Assembly: GCA_016218095.1 (NCBI GenBank)
Contig: JACREV010000178.1
Span: forward strand, 1-26,480
Direction of reading: 5' to 3'
DNA: 26,480 nucleotides
Source of the DNA: Deltaproteobacteria bacterium
Lineage (GTDB): Bacteria; Desulfobacterota; GWC2-55-46
A program made the translations under genes and the position numbers. Each line of letters begins with the position of its first letter. Positions within the stretch are counted from its first letter, which is position 1. The notes beneath the pieces are model-generated. The model made no database searches, was not told the origin of the DNA, and was given only the letters and a program-made list of their open reading frames with translations. Of this stretch, positions 1-8,377 are shown one piece after another.

Positions 1-892
1 GAAAAAGGGCATACAGGGAGGCGACACACTCGCCTCGCGCCTTGAGAAGCACCCGGCGGTATTCACCGGCCTTTACTCGAACACGGTCAGGGCTGGAGAG
101 GCCTCGGGCGCGCTGGAGGCGGCGTTAGAGAGGCTCGGAAGGCTCCTTGAGGATTCCGAGAGGCTAAAGGACGAGATAAGGTCCGCGCTCATGTACCCGT
201 GCGTGCTCGCCGCGACGGGGGTTATCTCGCTCTCGCTCATGCTCTTTTACGTTGTGCCGAAGTTCGCCGTGGTGCTCGATGAAAGGACCGCCCTGCCGCT
301 CCCGGCAAGACTGCTCCTTTTGGCGAGCGATACGGCGCTCTCCTACTGGTGGGCGTTCTTCCTGCCGGTCTTTGCGCTCGCTGTAGCGGCGTATTACAGA
401 TTCGGCACGGCTCCAGGGCGATTGAGGCTCGACGCATTGAAGTTAAGATCGCCGGTCATCGGGGATATAGCCCGCCGCGCCGCGACGGCCCGGTTCGCGC
501 GGACCCTCTCCGCGCTCCTTAAAGGGGGGCTTCCGGTCCTTGAGGCGATGAGGATAGCCGGGGGGGCGTTTGGAAACGCCTCGATGGAGAAGGAGATAGG
601 GCCCGCGATCGAGGGGCTTAAAAGGGGCAAAGGCATAGCCGCGTCGCTCGCCGAAAGGAAGGTCCTCCCGGATATAGCGCTCCACATGATAACCGTCGGG
701 GAGGAGACCGGCAGGCTCGACGACCTCTCGGAGAGGCTCTCCGAGATGCTCGAAAGGGACGTCGGCTCCTCCATAAAAAGGACCGTCGCCCTGATGGAGC
801 CGGCGATCATACTGGTCATGGCGCTGGTCATAGGGTTCATGGTCGTCTCGCTCCTGCTCGCGGTCTTGAGCATGAACGAGATGCCGTTTTAG
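1..892 (+). CDS. gspF: Type II secretion inner-membrane platform protein GspF (3' part)
   Basis: The open frame is already running at base 2, so the 5' end lies outside the window. About 296 C-terminal residues of a family usually near 400 are visible. They include the end of the first T2SSF domain (segment RAGEASGALEAALERLG), a transmembrane (TM) segment, a second TM stretch near TALSYWWAFFLPVFAL, the second T2SSF domain (RFARTLSALLKGGLPVLEAM, then GEETGRLDDLSERL) and a final hydrophobic segment ending just before the C-terminus. GspF is the polytopic core of the inner-membrane platform and works with the GspE ATPase and with GspL and GspM. The AGGGAGG ribosome site of gspG begins inside the gspF stop region, so the genes are tightly linked. 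Type IV pilus PilC is the close relative, but the gspG-D genes downstream settle the assignment. Confidence 0.95.
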   Translation, partial: KKGIQGGDTLASRLEKHPAVFTGLYSNTVRAGEASGALEAALERLGRLLEDSERLKDEIRSALMYPCVLAATGVISLSLMLFYVVPKFAVVLDERTALPLPARLLLLASDTALSYWWAFFLPVFALAVAAYYRFGTAPGRLRLDALKLRSPVIGDIARRAATARFARTLSALLKGGLPVLEAMRIAGGAFGNASMEKEIGPAIEGLKRGKGIAASLAERKVLPDIALHMITVGEETGRLDDLSERLSEMLERDVGSSIKRTVALMEPAIILVMALVIGFMVVSLLLAVLSMNEMPF

Positions 893-903
893 GGAGGCCG
901 CTT

Positions 904-1341
904 ATGGTGCGTAGCAGTTGTTTACACGATAAAAGAGGGTTTACGCTCATCGAGCTCATCGTAGTCGTTATGATCATCGGGCTTCTGGCGGGGCTCGTCG
1001 CGCCGAGGCTCTTCGGCAAGGTGGAAATGTCGCGGCAGAAGGCGGCGGAGGCGCAGATAGAGCTCCTCGGCGCGGCCCTCGACCAGTTCAGGCTCGATAC
1101 CGGACGCTATCCGGCGACCGACGAGGGGCTCTCGATGCTCGTCGCGAACGGCGCGGGGATCGACAACTGGTCCGGCCCGTACCTTAAAAAGGACCTCCCG
1201 AAAGACCCGTGGGGGAGGGATTTTTCATACAGGTCGCCGGGCGAGCACGGCGACTACGACATCGTCTCTTACGGCGCCGACGGCAAGGAAGGCGGAGAGG
1301 CCGAGGCGCAGGACATCGTAAGCTGGAAGGGGCTCGACTGA
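904..1341 (+). CDS. gspG: Type II secretion major pseudopilin GspG
   Basis: This 145-residue protein has a class III prepilin leader of 12 residues ending KRG, with cleavage before Phe13 and Glu at mature position +5 (FTLIEL). A hydrophobic N-terminal helix follows. The C-terminal half carries the GspG signature: DTGRYPATDEGLSML, then GPYLKKDLPKDPWG, then a loop GADGKEGG with acidic residues that in characterised members binds calcium. GspG is the main subunit of the pseudopilus that pushes substrates through the secretin. The start is ATG preceded by AGGGAGG at 891-897, six bases upstream. The stop codon overlaps the gspH start (TGATG). Confidence 0.97.
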   Translation: MVRSSCLHDKRGFTLIELIVVVMIIGLLAGLVAPRLFGKVEMSRQKAAEAQIELLGAALDQFRLDTGRYPATDEGLSMLVANGAGIDNWSGPYLKKDLPKDPWGRDFSYRSPGEHGDYDIVSYGADGKEGGEAEAQDIVSWKGLD

Positions 1342-1766
1342 TGCGCGCCGCGTCCGCCCACGCGGGGTTCACGCTCCTTGAGCTCCTCCTCGTCCTCGTA
1401 ATACTCTCGGTCTCGGCGGCGCTCGTCTCGCCGAGGATAGCCTCAAGCATCGAGTCGATGAGGACTAAGGCGCACGTGAGGAGGCTCCATTCCGCGCTCG
1501 TGCTCGCCAGAGAAAAGGCGCTCCGCGAGCGAAAGGACTACCGCGCCGAGATAGCCTCCGAAGGCGCGTCCTTCGACCCCGTTGTCGCGGGCGGGGGGTC
1601 AAGCTGGGCAGGGTCGATAGAGGCTGTCGCGCCCGCGAGCATCGTCTTTTTCAGGACGGGCGGCTCGAACGGGGGGCGTATCGACCTGCTGGATAAGAAG
1701 AACGGCTCGGTCTACTCGATAGAGGTGGAGACAACAGGCAGGATCAGGAGCGGGGTCGGCCCGTGA
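1341..1766 (+). CDS. gspH: Type II secretion minor pseudopilin GspH
   Basis: I place the start at the ATG overlapping the gspG stop (TGATG). This gives a 141-residue protein with a short leader ending HAG, then FTLLELL with Glu at +5, and a hydrophobic helix. The frame stays open for 44 more codons upstream inside gspG, but that stretch is arginine-rich shadow sequence and would bury the prepilin site. The rest fits the GspH/FimT family: helix with SSIESMRTKAHVRRLHSAL, then a beta-rich domain. GspH is a minor pseudopilin near the pseudopilus tip. The assignment rests on the leader, size and position between gspG and gspI. The globular domain is poorly conserved in this family. Confidence 0.9.
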   Translation: MRAASAHAGFTLLELLLVLVILSVSAALVSPRIASSIESMRTKAHVRRLHSALVLAREKALRERKDYRAEIASEGASFDPVVAGGGSSWAGSIEAVAPASIVFFRTGGSNGGRIDLLDKKNGSVYSIEVETTGRIRSGVGP

Positions 1767-2137
1767 TTAATGAAGACAGGGGTTTTACTCTCATCGAGGT
1801 CCTCGCCTCGGTCTCCGTAATGGGGATAGCGCTACTCGTCATCATACGGTTGCTCTCCGGCTCTCTATCTCTCGCTGGCGGCCTCAACGCCTACTCCGGG
1901 CTCGTCATGGAGGCGAGGGAGAGGATGAACTCGCTTCTGCTCGACGACTCTCTCGTAGAGGGGACCTCAGGCGGGGTCACTGAGGACGGCATTGAATGGC
2001 AAGCCTCGGTCGTTGGTAATAGCGGCGCGGAAGGAGATCCGGCCCTCATCAAAATCGAGGTGCGCGTCACGGATGGAAGGAGGAGCTATACGCTTACGAC
2101 ACTCAAGGCCCCGCCCTCCGCGAAAGAGGCGGCTTAA
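1763..2137 (+). CDS. gspI: Type II secretion minor pseudopilin GspI
   Basis: This 124-residue protein starts at GTG within a GTGA overlap with the gspH stop. The nearby ATG at 1770 is in another frame. The leader MINEDRG is followed by FTLIEVLASVSVMGIALLVI, a typical pseudopilin N-terminus with Glu at +5. The family trait of a region rich in Ala/Met/Leu (LVMEARERMNSLLLDD) and a short beta domain (GIEWQASV) follow. GspI forms the tip complex with GspJ and GspK that starts pseudopilus assembly. It is the shortest of the pseudopilin genes here, as expected for GspI. Confidence 0.92.
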   Translation: MINEDRGFTLIEVLASVSVMGIALLVIIRLLSGSLSLAGGLNAYSGLVMEARERMNSLLLDDSLVEGTSGGVTEDGIEWQASVVGNSGAEGDPALIKIEVRVTDGRRSYTLTTLKAPPSAKEAA

Positions 2138-2153
2138 GCCTCGCGCGGCTTCA

Positions 2154-2768
2154 GTGGGCGAGAGTGGCTTTACGCTGATTGAAGCGCTCGCCGCCATATT
2201 CATCTCTGCGGCCCTCGTCGCGGTCTTCGCGGCATCATTCAGAGTCGGCCTCGATTCGTTCAGGAAAGGGAGCTCCGCGGTCGAGATGGAGTCGGAGAAG
2301 AGATTCGTCGTGAAGGCCCTGGATTCGGGGATAGGCTCGGCCGTGCCGTTCAGGGAAAGATATGGCGACGATGCCGCGCTCGTATTCAGGGGAGGGGCGG
2401 CGAATTTAAGCCTCGAGACCGCGTGCGGCGAGGTCGAGCCCATTACATGCGGGGGGACAAAGCTCGTCGCGTTCGACTCGACCGCCCGCGGGCTTATAGT
2501 GAGCGCCATGACGCTGCCTCCGGCTCCGGGTTCGGCCCCGGCGATAACATCGGTCTACGGGGAGGTCGAGGACCTCTCATTCGAGTACCTGGGCGGCAAT
2601 TCCTGGCGCGGGGACTGGGACGCGGCGGCTGAATCCGCCCTCCCGGAGGCGGTGAGGGCGAGGGTTTCATTCAGGGACGGGCAAAAGACCGTATTCACCA
2701 TACTGCTCCGCGCGTCGATAAGGGCGCGCGCGGTAGACGAGGGCGCCGACAAGGGGACGAATGAATAG
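2154..2768 (+). CDS. gspJ: Type II secretion minor pseudopilin GspJ
   Basis: The frame has a prepilin site SG followed by FTLIEALAAIFISAALVAVF (Glu at +5), then a long region typical of GspJ (FRKGSSAVEMESEKRFVVKA, a GspJ-like central segment, and near the end VRARVSFRDGQKTVFTILLR). The start is uncertain. GTG at 2154 gives a five-residue leader and 204 residues but has no clear ribosome site. The next upstream candidate, ATG at 2073, lies inside gspI and gives an overlong basic leader. I prefer GTG with translation coupled to gspI, whose stop is 17 bases upstream. The stop overlaps the gspK start by eight bases (ATGAATAG). It acts in the I-J-K tip complex. Confidence 0.88.
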   Translation: MGESGFTLIEALAAIFISAALVAVFAASFRVGLDSFRKGSSAVEMESEKRFVVKALDSGIGSAVPFRERYGDDAALVFRGGAANLSLETACGEVEPITCGGTKLVAFDSTARGLIVSAMTLPPAPGSAPAITSVYGEVEDLSFEYLGGNSWRGDWDAAAESALPEAVRARVSFRDGQKTVFTILLRASIRARAVDEGADKGTNE

Positions 2769-3675
2769 GATACCGTCATGGAGGACCGAGCGCGGGTTCT
2801 CGTTCGTCGTATCCCTATTTTTTATCGTGCTCCTCATGACCATAGCCGGGGGGCTCGCGTACAGGGTAAGGGCAGAGGCCTCCGCGATGAACAACTTCAA
2901 GGACGAGACCCAGGCGTATTACCTGGCTGTAGCCGGGCTCAACAGGGCGATAGCCGAGATAAGCGGCGACTTTGCCCTCGTCGTCGGCGCCGAGGACGGG
3001 AGCGCCCTCTTCGCCGTGAAGAACGACGAGGGGTATTCGATACTCCGGGCCGAGAGGGAGTTCGCCCTCGGGGACGGAACGGTTTCGTATTCAATAGAGG
3101 ACGAGAGAGGCAAAATAAACCTGAACACCGCCAAGAGAGAGACGCTCTTCGAGCTCATGAGGCTCTTAAGCGTCGACGGCGCGGATAGCGGGACGATAGC
3201 GGACGCGATAATCGACTGGAGGGACGAGGACCACGACCCCGGTCTTGAAGGGGCCGAGGACGATTACTACTCTTCTGTCAATAGCCCATACGGGGCCAAG
3301 GACGACTCCTTCGATTCGACGGGCGAGGCGGCACTCGTTAAGGGCATGACAAAAGAGGTCTTCCACGGGACGGATGATACGCCGGGCGCAAGGGCCTTTC
3401 TTACCGCATATGGAGACGGCAAGGTGAACATCAATACGGCTGACGAAAAGGTCCTTGTTGCCGCGCTCGGCGCGGGCACTGCGGCGGAGATACTCTCAAG
3501 GAGAGGGACCGGTTTTTTCGAGAGGCCGGTCCACGGCGGAGAGGTAACGTCCGGCGTTTTTTCCATAACGTCCAGGGGGACTGTGCGCGGGCTTGAAGTG
3601 GCGCTCTCAGCCATAGTTGAAAAGCGCGGTGACAGGGCCGTGGTGCGCTATTTCAATACGGGGCGCCGTTCCTGA
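2761..3675 (+). CDS. gspK: Type II secretion tip pseudopilin GspK
   Basis: This 304-residue protein has a leader ending TERG followed by FSFVVSLFFIVLLM. Mature position +5 is Val, not Glu, which is the recognised GspK exception because this subunit caps the tip. GspK landmarks follow: QAYYLAVAGLNRAI, DERGKINLNTA, AIIDWRDEDHDP and a large inserted helical domain with FLTAYGDGKVNINTADEKVL near residues 220-235, a helix-hairpin-helix-like repeat of the INTA type. Start and stop overlap the neighbours by 8 and 1 bases. GspK caps the pseudopilus and with GspI and GspJ primes assembly. Confidence 0.95.
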   Translation: MNRIPSWRTERGFSFVVSLFFIVLLMTIAGGLAYRVRAEASAMNNFKDETQAYYLAVAGLNRAIAEISGDFALVVGAEDGSALFAVKNDEGYSILRAEREFALGDGTVSYSIEDERGKINLNTAKRETLFELMRLLSVDGADSGTIADAIIDWRDEDHDPGLEGAEDDYYSSVNSPYGAKDDSFDSTGEAALVKGMTKEVFHGTDDTPGARAFLTAYGDGKVNINTADEKVLVAALGAGTAAEILSRRGTGFFERPVHGGEVTSGVFSITSRGTVRGLEVALSAIVEKRGDRAVVRYFNTGRRS

Positions 3676-4961
3676 TGGACGCGATCGGCATCGACATGAA
3701 CGACGGCCCATGGGAGGTCGTTCATCTTAAGACCTCTCTCTCAAAGGCGCGCTTTGTGGGTAGCTTCACGGTAAGCGAAGGGACGGTCCGGGAGAAGGCA
3801 GAGCGCGTAAGGGATTACATGAACGGCAAGCGCCTCGGCACATGCCCGCTCGCCGTCGTCATGCACGGCGCGGCGTTGAGGGTCATAGAGGTCCCGGCGG
3901 GCAGTGACGCCGCACTTGAGTCGGCCGTCGGTTTCGAGATAGAGCGCCATCTGCCGTGCGCGCGGGATGAGGCGGCGTATTGCTGGAGGGTAACGGAGAG
4001 GAAAAAGGGGGTCTTCTCGGTCCTCATCGCGGTTGCGCTAAAAAGCGCGGTAGAGGAGACCGGGCGCGTATTCAGGGAGGCCGGGTGCGGAGAGGTTTCC
4101 GTGCTCCCGCGGGCGATAGCCTTAAGCGCGGCGCTCAAAGCGCATGACGAAAGCACTGCCGGGGCCTGCGTCGTAAGCGGAGGAGAGAGCGGGCATATAG
4201 ATTTTTTCGAGGGCGGTTTCCCGTATACTTCGATCTCGGTGCAGAATGGAAGGGATATGGCGGGGGCGATAGAGGCGGCGGTCGCGAACCGTTCGCGCCT
4301 TAAGGGGAGCGCTACGGAGAGTCTTTTGTCGTGCGGTTTGGCGGAGATCCCGTCCCTGGACATTCCTGTCAGGACAATTGCGGGAGGGACCGACACGTCC
4401 CGCCTCGTCGCCTACGGCGCGGCCGTGTCGGTCTTGAAGGACGGGCGCGCCCTGTTCTTCAGAAGGGAGGACCGTGGCTTGCCCCATTCGGGCGCAGGGC
4501 GGCTCGGGTACGCGGCGGCCTCTCTACTCGCGCTCTCGATCGTCTCGGTCCCTCTTAAGGACCACTTCGACCTCTGGAGGGTGGGCAGACTTGTCTCGGC
4601 CCTGGCTGTTGAGAGCGAGGCGCAAAAGCCGCGTCTGGCGCGGCTTAAAGAGATGGACAGCGCGGTCTTCGCGCTCGAACGGGTAAAGGGCTCAACCCTC
4701 GTCCAGATCGAGCTGTTGAAGGCGCTGACCGAGGCCGCGCCTTTGGAGACGCATCTCACCTCGTTGGATGCGCGCGCGGGGGGCGAGATATTCATCGAGG
4801 GGCTCTCGCGCGACGCCTCGGCCTTTTTTCTTAAGCTCGAAGGGAGCGGCTTCGTGGAAGGGGTCGAGTTCACCGGCCCTGTAACGAGGTCCGAAGGGAT
4901 GGAGCGCTTCAGGATGAAGGCAAAGGCCGTTCCTTATCGGAACATGAAGGCGAAGAGATGA
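3675..4961 (+). CDS. gspL: Type II secretion inner-membrane protein GspL
   Basis: This 428-residue protein starts at an ATG overlapping the gspK stop (TGATG). Residues 1-260 look like the actin-like (PilM-type) cytoplasmic domain: IGIDMNDGPWEVVHL at the N-terminus, AVGFEIERHLPC near 84-95 and a late VAYGAAVSVL segment. A single TM helix lies near 276-294. A helical linker follows to about 345, then a PilN-like periplasmic domain (EAAPLETHLTSLDA, FIEGLSRDASAFFLKLE). This cytoplasmic-TM-periplasmic order, a PilM plus PilN fusion in effect, is that of GspL, which recruits the GspE ATPase and binds GspM. Sequence conservation is low, so context carries weight. It overlaps gspM by four bases (ATGA). 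Confidence 0.9.
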   Translation: MDAIGIDMNDGPWEVVHLKTSLSKARFVGSFTVSEGTVREKAERVRDYMNGKRLGTCPLAVVMHGAALRVIEVPAGSDAALESAVGFEIERHLPCARDEAAYCWRVTERKKGVFSVLIAVALKSAVEETGRVFREAGCGEVSVLPRAIALSAALKAHDESTAGACVVSGGESGHIDFFEGGFPYTSISVQNGRDMAGAIEAAVANRSRLKGSATESLLSCGLAEIPSLDIPVRTIAGGTDTSRLVAYGAAVSVLKDGRALFFRREDRGLPHSGAGRLGYAAASLLALSIVSVPLKDHFDLWRVGRLVSALAVESEAQKPRLARLKEMDSAVFALERVKGSTLVQIELLKALTEAAPLETHLTSLDARAGGEIFIEGLSRDASAFFLKLEGSGFVEGVEFTGPVTRSEGMERFRMKAKAVPYRNMKAKR

Positions 4962-5533
4962 AGGCGATGGCGGGTATTCTGGATCTAAAGCCGCTTATTT
5001 CCTCAAGGTGGATAAAGCCGCTCGGGTTGTTTCTTGCCGTCATCGCCTCCTTTTACCTCTACGAATACCATAAATACATCGAAGGCAGGATAGGAGAAAG
5101 GATGCGGGAATATTCGGACGGCGCCGCCCTTTTGGAAGAGGGCGCGGGCATGCAGGGCCGGGAGAGGGAAGTAAGGGCGAGGCTCGACGAGCTGGAGGAG
5201 GGGCTCGTAAGGACTTCCTCTGCCGCGAAGGCCGCCTCCCTCATCGAAGGGGCGTTCAGGGAAGCGGCCTCAAAGAGGGGTGTTGAGCTCGTCTCGAAGA
5301 GACGTCTGCCTTCGGTCCCTGAGAACGGATACGTCCGCGTGCCGATAGAGTTCCAGGCGCGCGGCAGGACCGGCGTTGTAAAGGACCTCCTCTACGACGT
5401 CTACGCGTCGAAGGAGACGATAGGCGTAAGCTCGGTGAGGATCAGGCGCATAGATGACCGGGGGACGATAGACGCGGTCTTTATAATCGACGGGATGATC
5501 AAGGCGGGTGATAGAGTTGAAGCGGCCGATTGA
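4958..5533 (+). CDS. gspM: Type II secretion inner-membrane protein GspM
   Basis: This 191-residue protein has a short cytoplasmic tail, one TM helix near residues 18-36 (WIKPLGLFLAVIASFYLYEY), a charged helical stretch to about 110 and a small ferredoxin-like periplasmic domain with VRVPIEFQARG followed by GVVKDLLYDVY. That pattern fits the GspM/PilO superfamily, which partners GspL in the platform. The start ATG overlaps the gspL stop. The 3' end overlaps the next gene by 26 bases, an unusually long overlap for this operon. The assignment depends on topology and on the position between gspL and gspC. Confidence 0.85.
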   Translation: MKAMAGILDLKPLISSRWIKPLGLFLAVIASFYLYEYHKYIEGRIGERMREYSDGAALLEEGAGMQGREREVRARLDELEEGLVRTSSAAKAASLIEGAFREAASKRGVELVSKRRLPSVPENGYVRVPIEFQARGRTGVVKDLLYDVYASKETIGVSSVRIRRIDDRGTIDAVFIIDGMIKAGDRVEAAD

Positions 5534-6122
5534 CCTCCTCCCCTCGGAGTTGACCGGCAAGGGACGCATGCTCCTTAAGCCCGCGCTTGTTTTCGCGTCT
5601 TTGGCGTCAATGGTCTTCATCTACTCGGTCTGGGCGAGGCCCCTTGAGTTAAGCGGGGCGCGGATAAAAGCGGCGCCCCGCGGGGCAGGGGGCGCGATGA
5701 AGGCCGTATCGCGCGCCGAGTCTGACGTGATAGCGGAGAAAGACCTCTTCAGCCCCGCCAGAAAAAGGTATGAGGCCCCGAAGACCGTGAAGGCGGAGCC
5801 CCCCCCGCCCCCGCCTCCCCCTCCGAAGCCCCCGCCTCCGAGGCTCAAGCTCGCCGGGACGGTGCTCCTTAACGACGGAGAGGCCGCGCTGATAGAATAC
5901 CTGGGCGCGGGGCAGTCGCCCCCGGGCTATTACAGGGTCGGGGATTCGATCGAGGGCTTCGTCGTCCGCGAGATAGGCAAGGGGCTCGTCCTGCTTGAAA
6001 GGGACGGCGAGACGCTTAAGGTGAATATGAGCGGGTCACAGACCGGAAATGACGGCAGGGGGACGGGCCGCAATGATCAGCCGAGGGACATACCCGCCGG
6101 GCTTCTGCCGGCACGCAGATAA
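5508..6122 (+). CDS. gspC: GspC-like type II secretion protein without PDZ domain
   Basis: This 204-residue protein has one TM helix near 24-42, a linker with the hallmark VIAEKDLFSPARK, a proline-rich stretch near 97-111 (nine prolines, Lys, four prolines) and a homology-region (HR) domain near 112-172: RLKLAGTVLLNDGEAALIEY, then YYRVGDSIEGFVVREI and VLLERDGE. GspC links the inner-membrane platform to the periplasmic N-domains of GspD. The usual C-terminal PDZ or coiled-coil domain is missing; the tail is short and polar. The start is GTG at 5508 inside gspM with AAGG just upstream; TTG at 5517 is an alternative. It lies directly upstream of gspD, as in many T2SS operons, although both are at the distal end here. 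Confidence 0.85.
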   Translation: MIELKRPIDLLPSELTGKGRMLLKPALVFASLASMVFIYSVWARPLELSGARIKAAPRGAGGAMKAVSRAESDVIAEKDLFSPARKRYEAPKTVKAEPPPPPPPPPKPPPPRLKLAGTVLLNDGEAALIEYLGAGQSPPGYYRVGDSIEGFVVREIGKGLVLLERDGETLKVNMSGSQTGNDGRGTGRNDQPRDIPAGLLPARR

Positions 6123-6156
6123 AAAAATACGCGAGAAAGGCTAAGAAGGGCGGAAG

Positions 6157-8355
6157 GTGAGGCAGAGGCCGTTTTTACGACTGTTTTTGGCGGTGTTGCT
6201 GGCGCATATCCTTATTTTCGGCCCGTCGCTCCACGGCGCGTTCGCTGAAGACGCGGAAGAGATCGTCCAGGACGACGCTCAGGGCGGACCTGGCGAGGAC
6301 GTAGCCCCGGAGAAACCCCCGGAGATGCAGGCACCTCAAGGCATGCCAGGCAGGGTCAATGAGGCCGACGGTCCCGCCGGTGTGCAGGTGATGACGCCGG
6401 AGGCGGCGGCTGAAGAAGGGGTGAAGCCGCCCGAGAGGCCGTTCTTTCAGCCTTACGCGCCGAGACAGGGGAGGTACGGCAACCCGGGAGACGTCCAGGG
6501 GACCGCGGTCCTTAATTTTTCGGACGCGGGGCTGCGCGATATCCTGCGCACCATAACCGAGCTTACCGGAGAGAGCTTCATCATATCCCCCGGCATAAAC
6601 GCGCGGATCTCGGTACAGACGTCGAAGCCGATCCAGAGGAAGGACGTCTTCCAGGTCTTCGAGTCCATACTCGAGGCGAACGGCCTGGCGGCGGTCAAGG
6701 CCGGCCAATACTATAAGATCGTCAGGGCCGAGAGCGCCCGGCAGAGGCCGCTCGACATATACTCGGGGAGAGACCCAGAGGAGATACCGGCGGGCGACAG
6801 GGTCATGAACCTCGTCGTCCCGGTAGAGTTCGTCCCGGCCTCGGAGCTCGCGCAGGTATTGAAGCCCCTACTTTCAACGGCGGGTTCCGTAACCGTTCTG
6901 CCGAGGTCGAATACGCTCCTTGTGACAGACACGGCGTTCAACATAAAGGGGCACCTTAACCTCATAAACGAGCTCGATTCCGACGCATTTGCCAGGATGG
7001 AGGTCGCATTCGTGCAGGTGAAAAGCGTGGACGTGAAGACTTTAAAGAAGGAGCTCTCCGAGATATTCTCCGCCGTGGGACTGGGCAAGGAGACCCCGCA
7101 GCTCGCGATAGTGCCGATAGAGCGCCTTAACAGCATCATAGTGCTCTCATCCACCCCCGAGCTCATGGCGGGGGCGAAGGAATGGATCGAGAGGCTGGAC
7201 AAGGCCACGGCGACCGAGGGCTCTTCCATACACATCTATTACGTAAAGAACGACAAGGCCTCGAACATAAAGGGGCTCATCGAGGACATATACGGAGGAA
7301 GGAGGTCGGTTCCGATATCCGCACCTACCCAGGTGGCGGCCTCCCCCGGCGGGATCTCCGTGAACGTCGGAAAGGTCGATTCACCTGTCCCTGCAAAGGG
7401 GGGCGAGCCGGTCGGCGACGTGTTGCGCATCTACATATATGAATCGACCAACGCCCTCATCATACAGTCGTCGAGGAGGGAGTACCTTGAGATACTCCCG
7501 ACGATACAGGAGCTCGACAGGCCCCCGAAGCAGGTGCTCATCGACGCGCTCATAGCCGAGGTCAAGCTGGATGAGTCGACCAAGTACGGCATACAGTGGT
7601 CGATACTCTCCGGGAACACCAACGTCCAGCAGTCGACCGGGATAGTCTCTTCGGTGCTGGAAGCGAAGGACGGCGGCATAACGACTCCTGCGGGGGTGGC
7701 CGCGCCGTCGGGGCTCTCGATCTTTACGACCGACGCGTCCCGCTTCTTCTCGGTCATACAGGCGCTCGCCTCAGAAGGCGACGTCGACGTGCTCAGCAAC
7801 CCGCATATCGTGGTCAAGAACTATGAGAGGGCGACGATGAACGTCGGAAGCGACGAGCCCGTCGCCACGCAGTCGACGCAGACCGAGGTCACCGGCACCG
7901 CCGGCATCATCCAGAACATCGAATACAGGAAGACAGGCGTCATACTCACGGTCATACCTCAGATAACGGAGGGCGGGATGATCGCCATGACCATAAGGCA
8001 GGAGGTGAGCGACAAGTCCACCGACAGGACCGTCGGCAACGCCGTCTACCCGTCCTTTACGAAGAGGGAGGCGGAGACTTCCGTGGTTGCGAGGGACAGG
8101 GAGACGCTCGTCATAGCCGGGCTCATACAGGAGAAGAACGACGACTCGTCCTCGGGCATACCGCTCCTTAGCAAGATACCGGTGCTGGGCGCGCTTTTCA
8201 GGTACACCTCAAGGAATTCGTCCAAGACGGAGCTCGTAATACTCCTTACGCCGAGGATAATCTCGAGCCCCGAGGACGGGATGACCGCGACGAACGAGGT
8301 GAGGGAGAGGCTCGAGGGGCTGAAAAAATTGCTCGGGAGAAAAAACGGCAAGTGA
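6157..8355 (+). CDS. gspD: Type II secretion outer-membrane secretin GspD
   Basis: This 732-residue protein starts at GTG with an AGAAGGGCGGAAG purine stretch upstream. A signal peptide (about residues 1-30, cleavage after AFA) has no lipobox Cys. Residues 31-112 are an acidic, Pro/Gly-rich linker. Then come N0 (about 115-192, FSDAGLRDILRTITELTG), N1 (about 215-275), N2 (about 280-350), N3 (about 356-455, with an insertion) and the secretin barrel from about 458: PPKQVLIDALIAEV, VLSNPHIVVKN, VGSDEPV, GVILTVIPQI, GIPLLSKIPVLGALF and ELVILLTPRII. It forms the outer-membrane channel. The C-terminus ends soon after the barrel, so there is no S-domain for a pilotin. gspC lies 34 bases upstream and a terminator follows. 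Confidence 0.97.
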   Translation: MRQRPFLRLFLAVLLAHILIFGPSLHGAFAEDAEEIVQDDAQGGPGEDVAPEKPPEMQAPQGMPGRVNEADGPAGVQVMTPEAAAEEGVKPPERPFFQPYAPRQGRYGNPGDVQGTAVLNFSDAGLRDILRTITELTGESFIISPGINARISVQTSKPIQRKDVFQVFESILEANGLAAVKAGQYYKIVRAESARQRPLDIYSGRDPEEIPAGDRVMNLVVPVEFVPASELAQVLKPLLSTAGSVTVLPRSNTLLVTDTAFNIKGHLNLINELDSDAFARMEVAFVQVKSVDVKTLKKELSEIFSAVGLGKETPQLAIVPIERLNSIIVLSSTPELMAGAKEWIERLDKATATEGSSIHIYYVKNDKASNIKGLIEDIYGGRRSVPISAPTQVAASPGGISVNVGKVDSPVPAKGGEPVGDVLRIYIYESTNALIIQSSRREYLEILPTIQELDRPPKQVLIDALIAEVKLDESTKYGIQWSILSGNTNVQQSTGIVSSVLEAKDGGITTPAGVAAPSGLSIFTTDASRFFSVIQALASEGDVDVLSNPHIVVKNYERATMNVGSDEPVATQSTQTEVTGTAGIIQNIEYRKTGVILTVIPQITEGGMIAMTIRQEVSDKSTDRTVGNAVYPSFTKREAETSVVARDRETLVIAGLIQEKNDDSSSGIPLLSKIPVLGALFRYTSRNSSKTELVILLTPRIISSPEDGMTATNEVRERLEGLKKLLGRKNGK

Positions 8356-8377
8356 CCCGGCGGAGATATCGGGAAAT

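Noticed and set aside
4331..4686. Additional short plus-strand frames inside gspL
   Set aside because: They overlap the gspL frame entirely, are Arg/Gly/Ser-rich and lack start signals.
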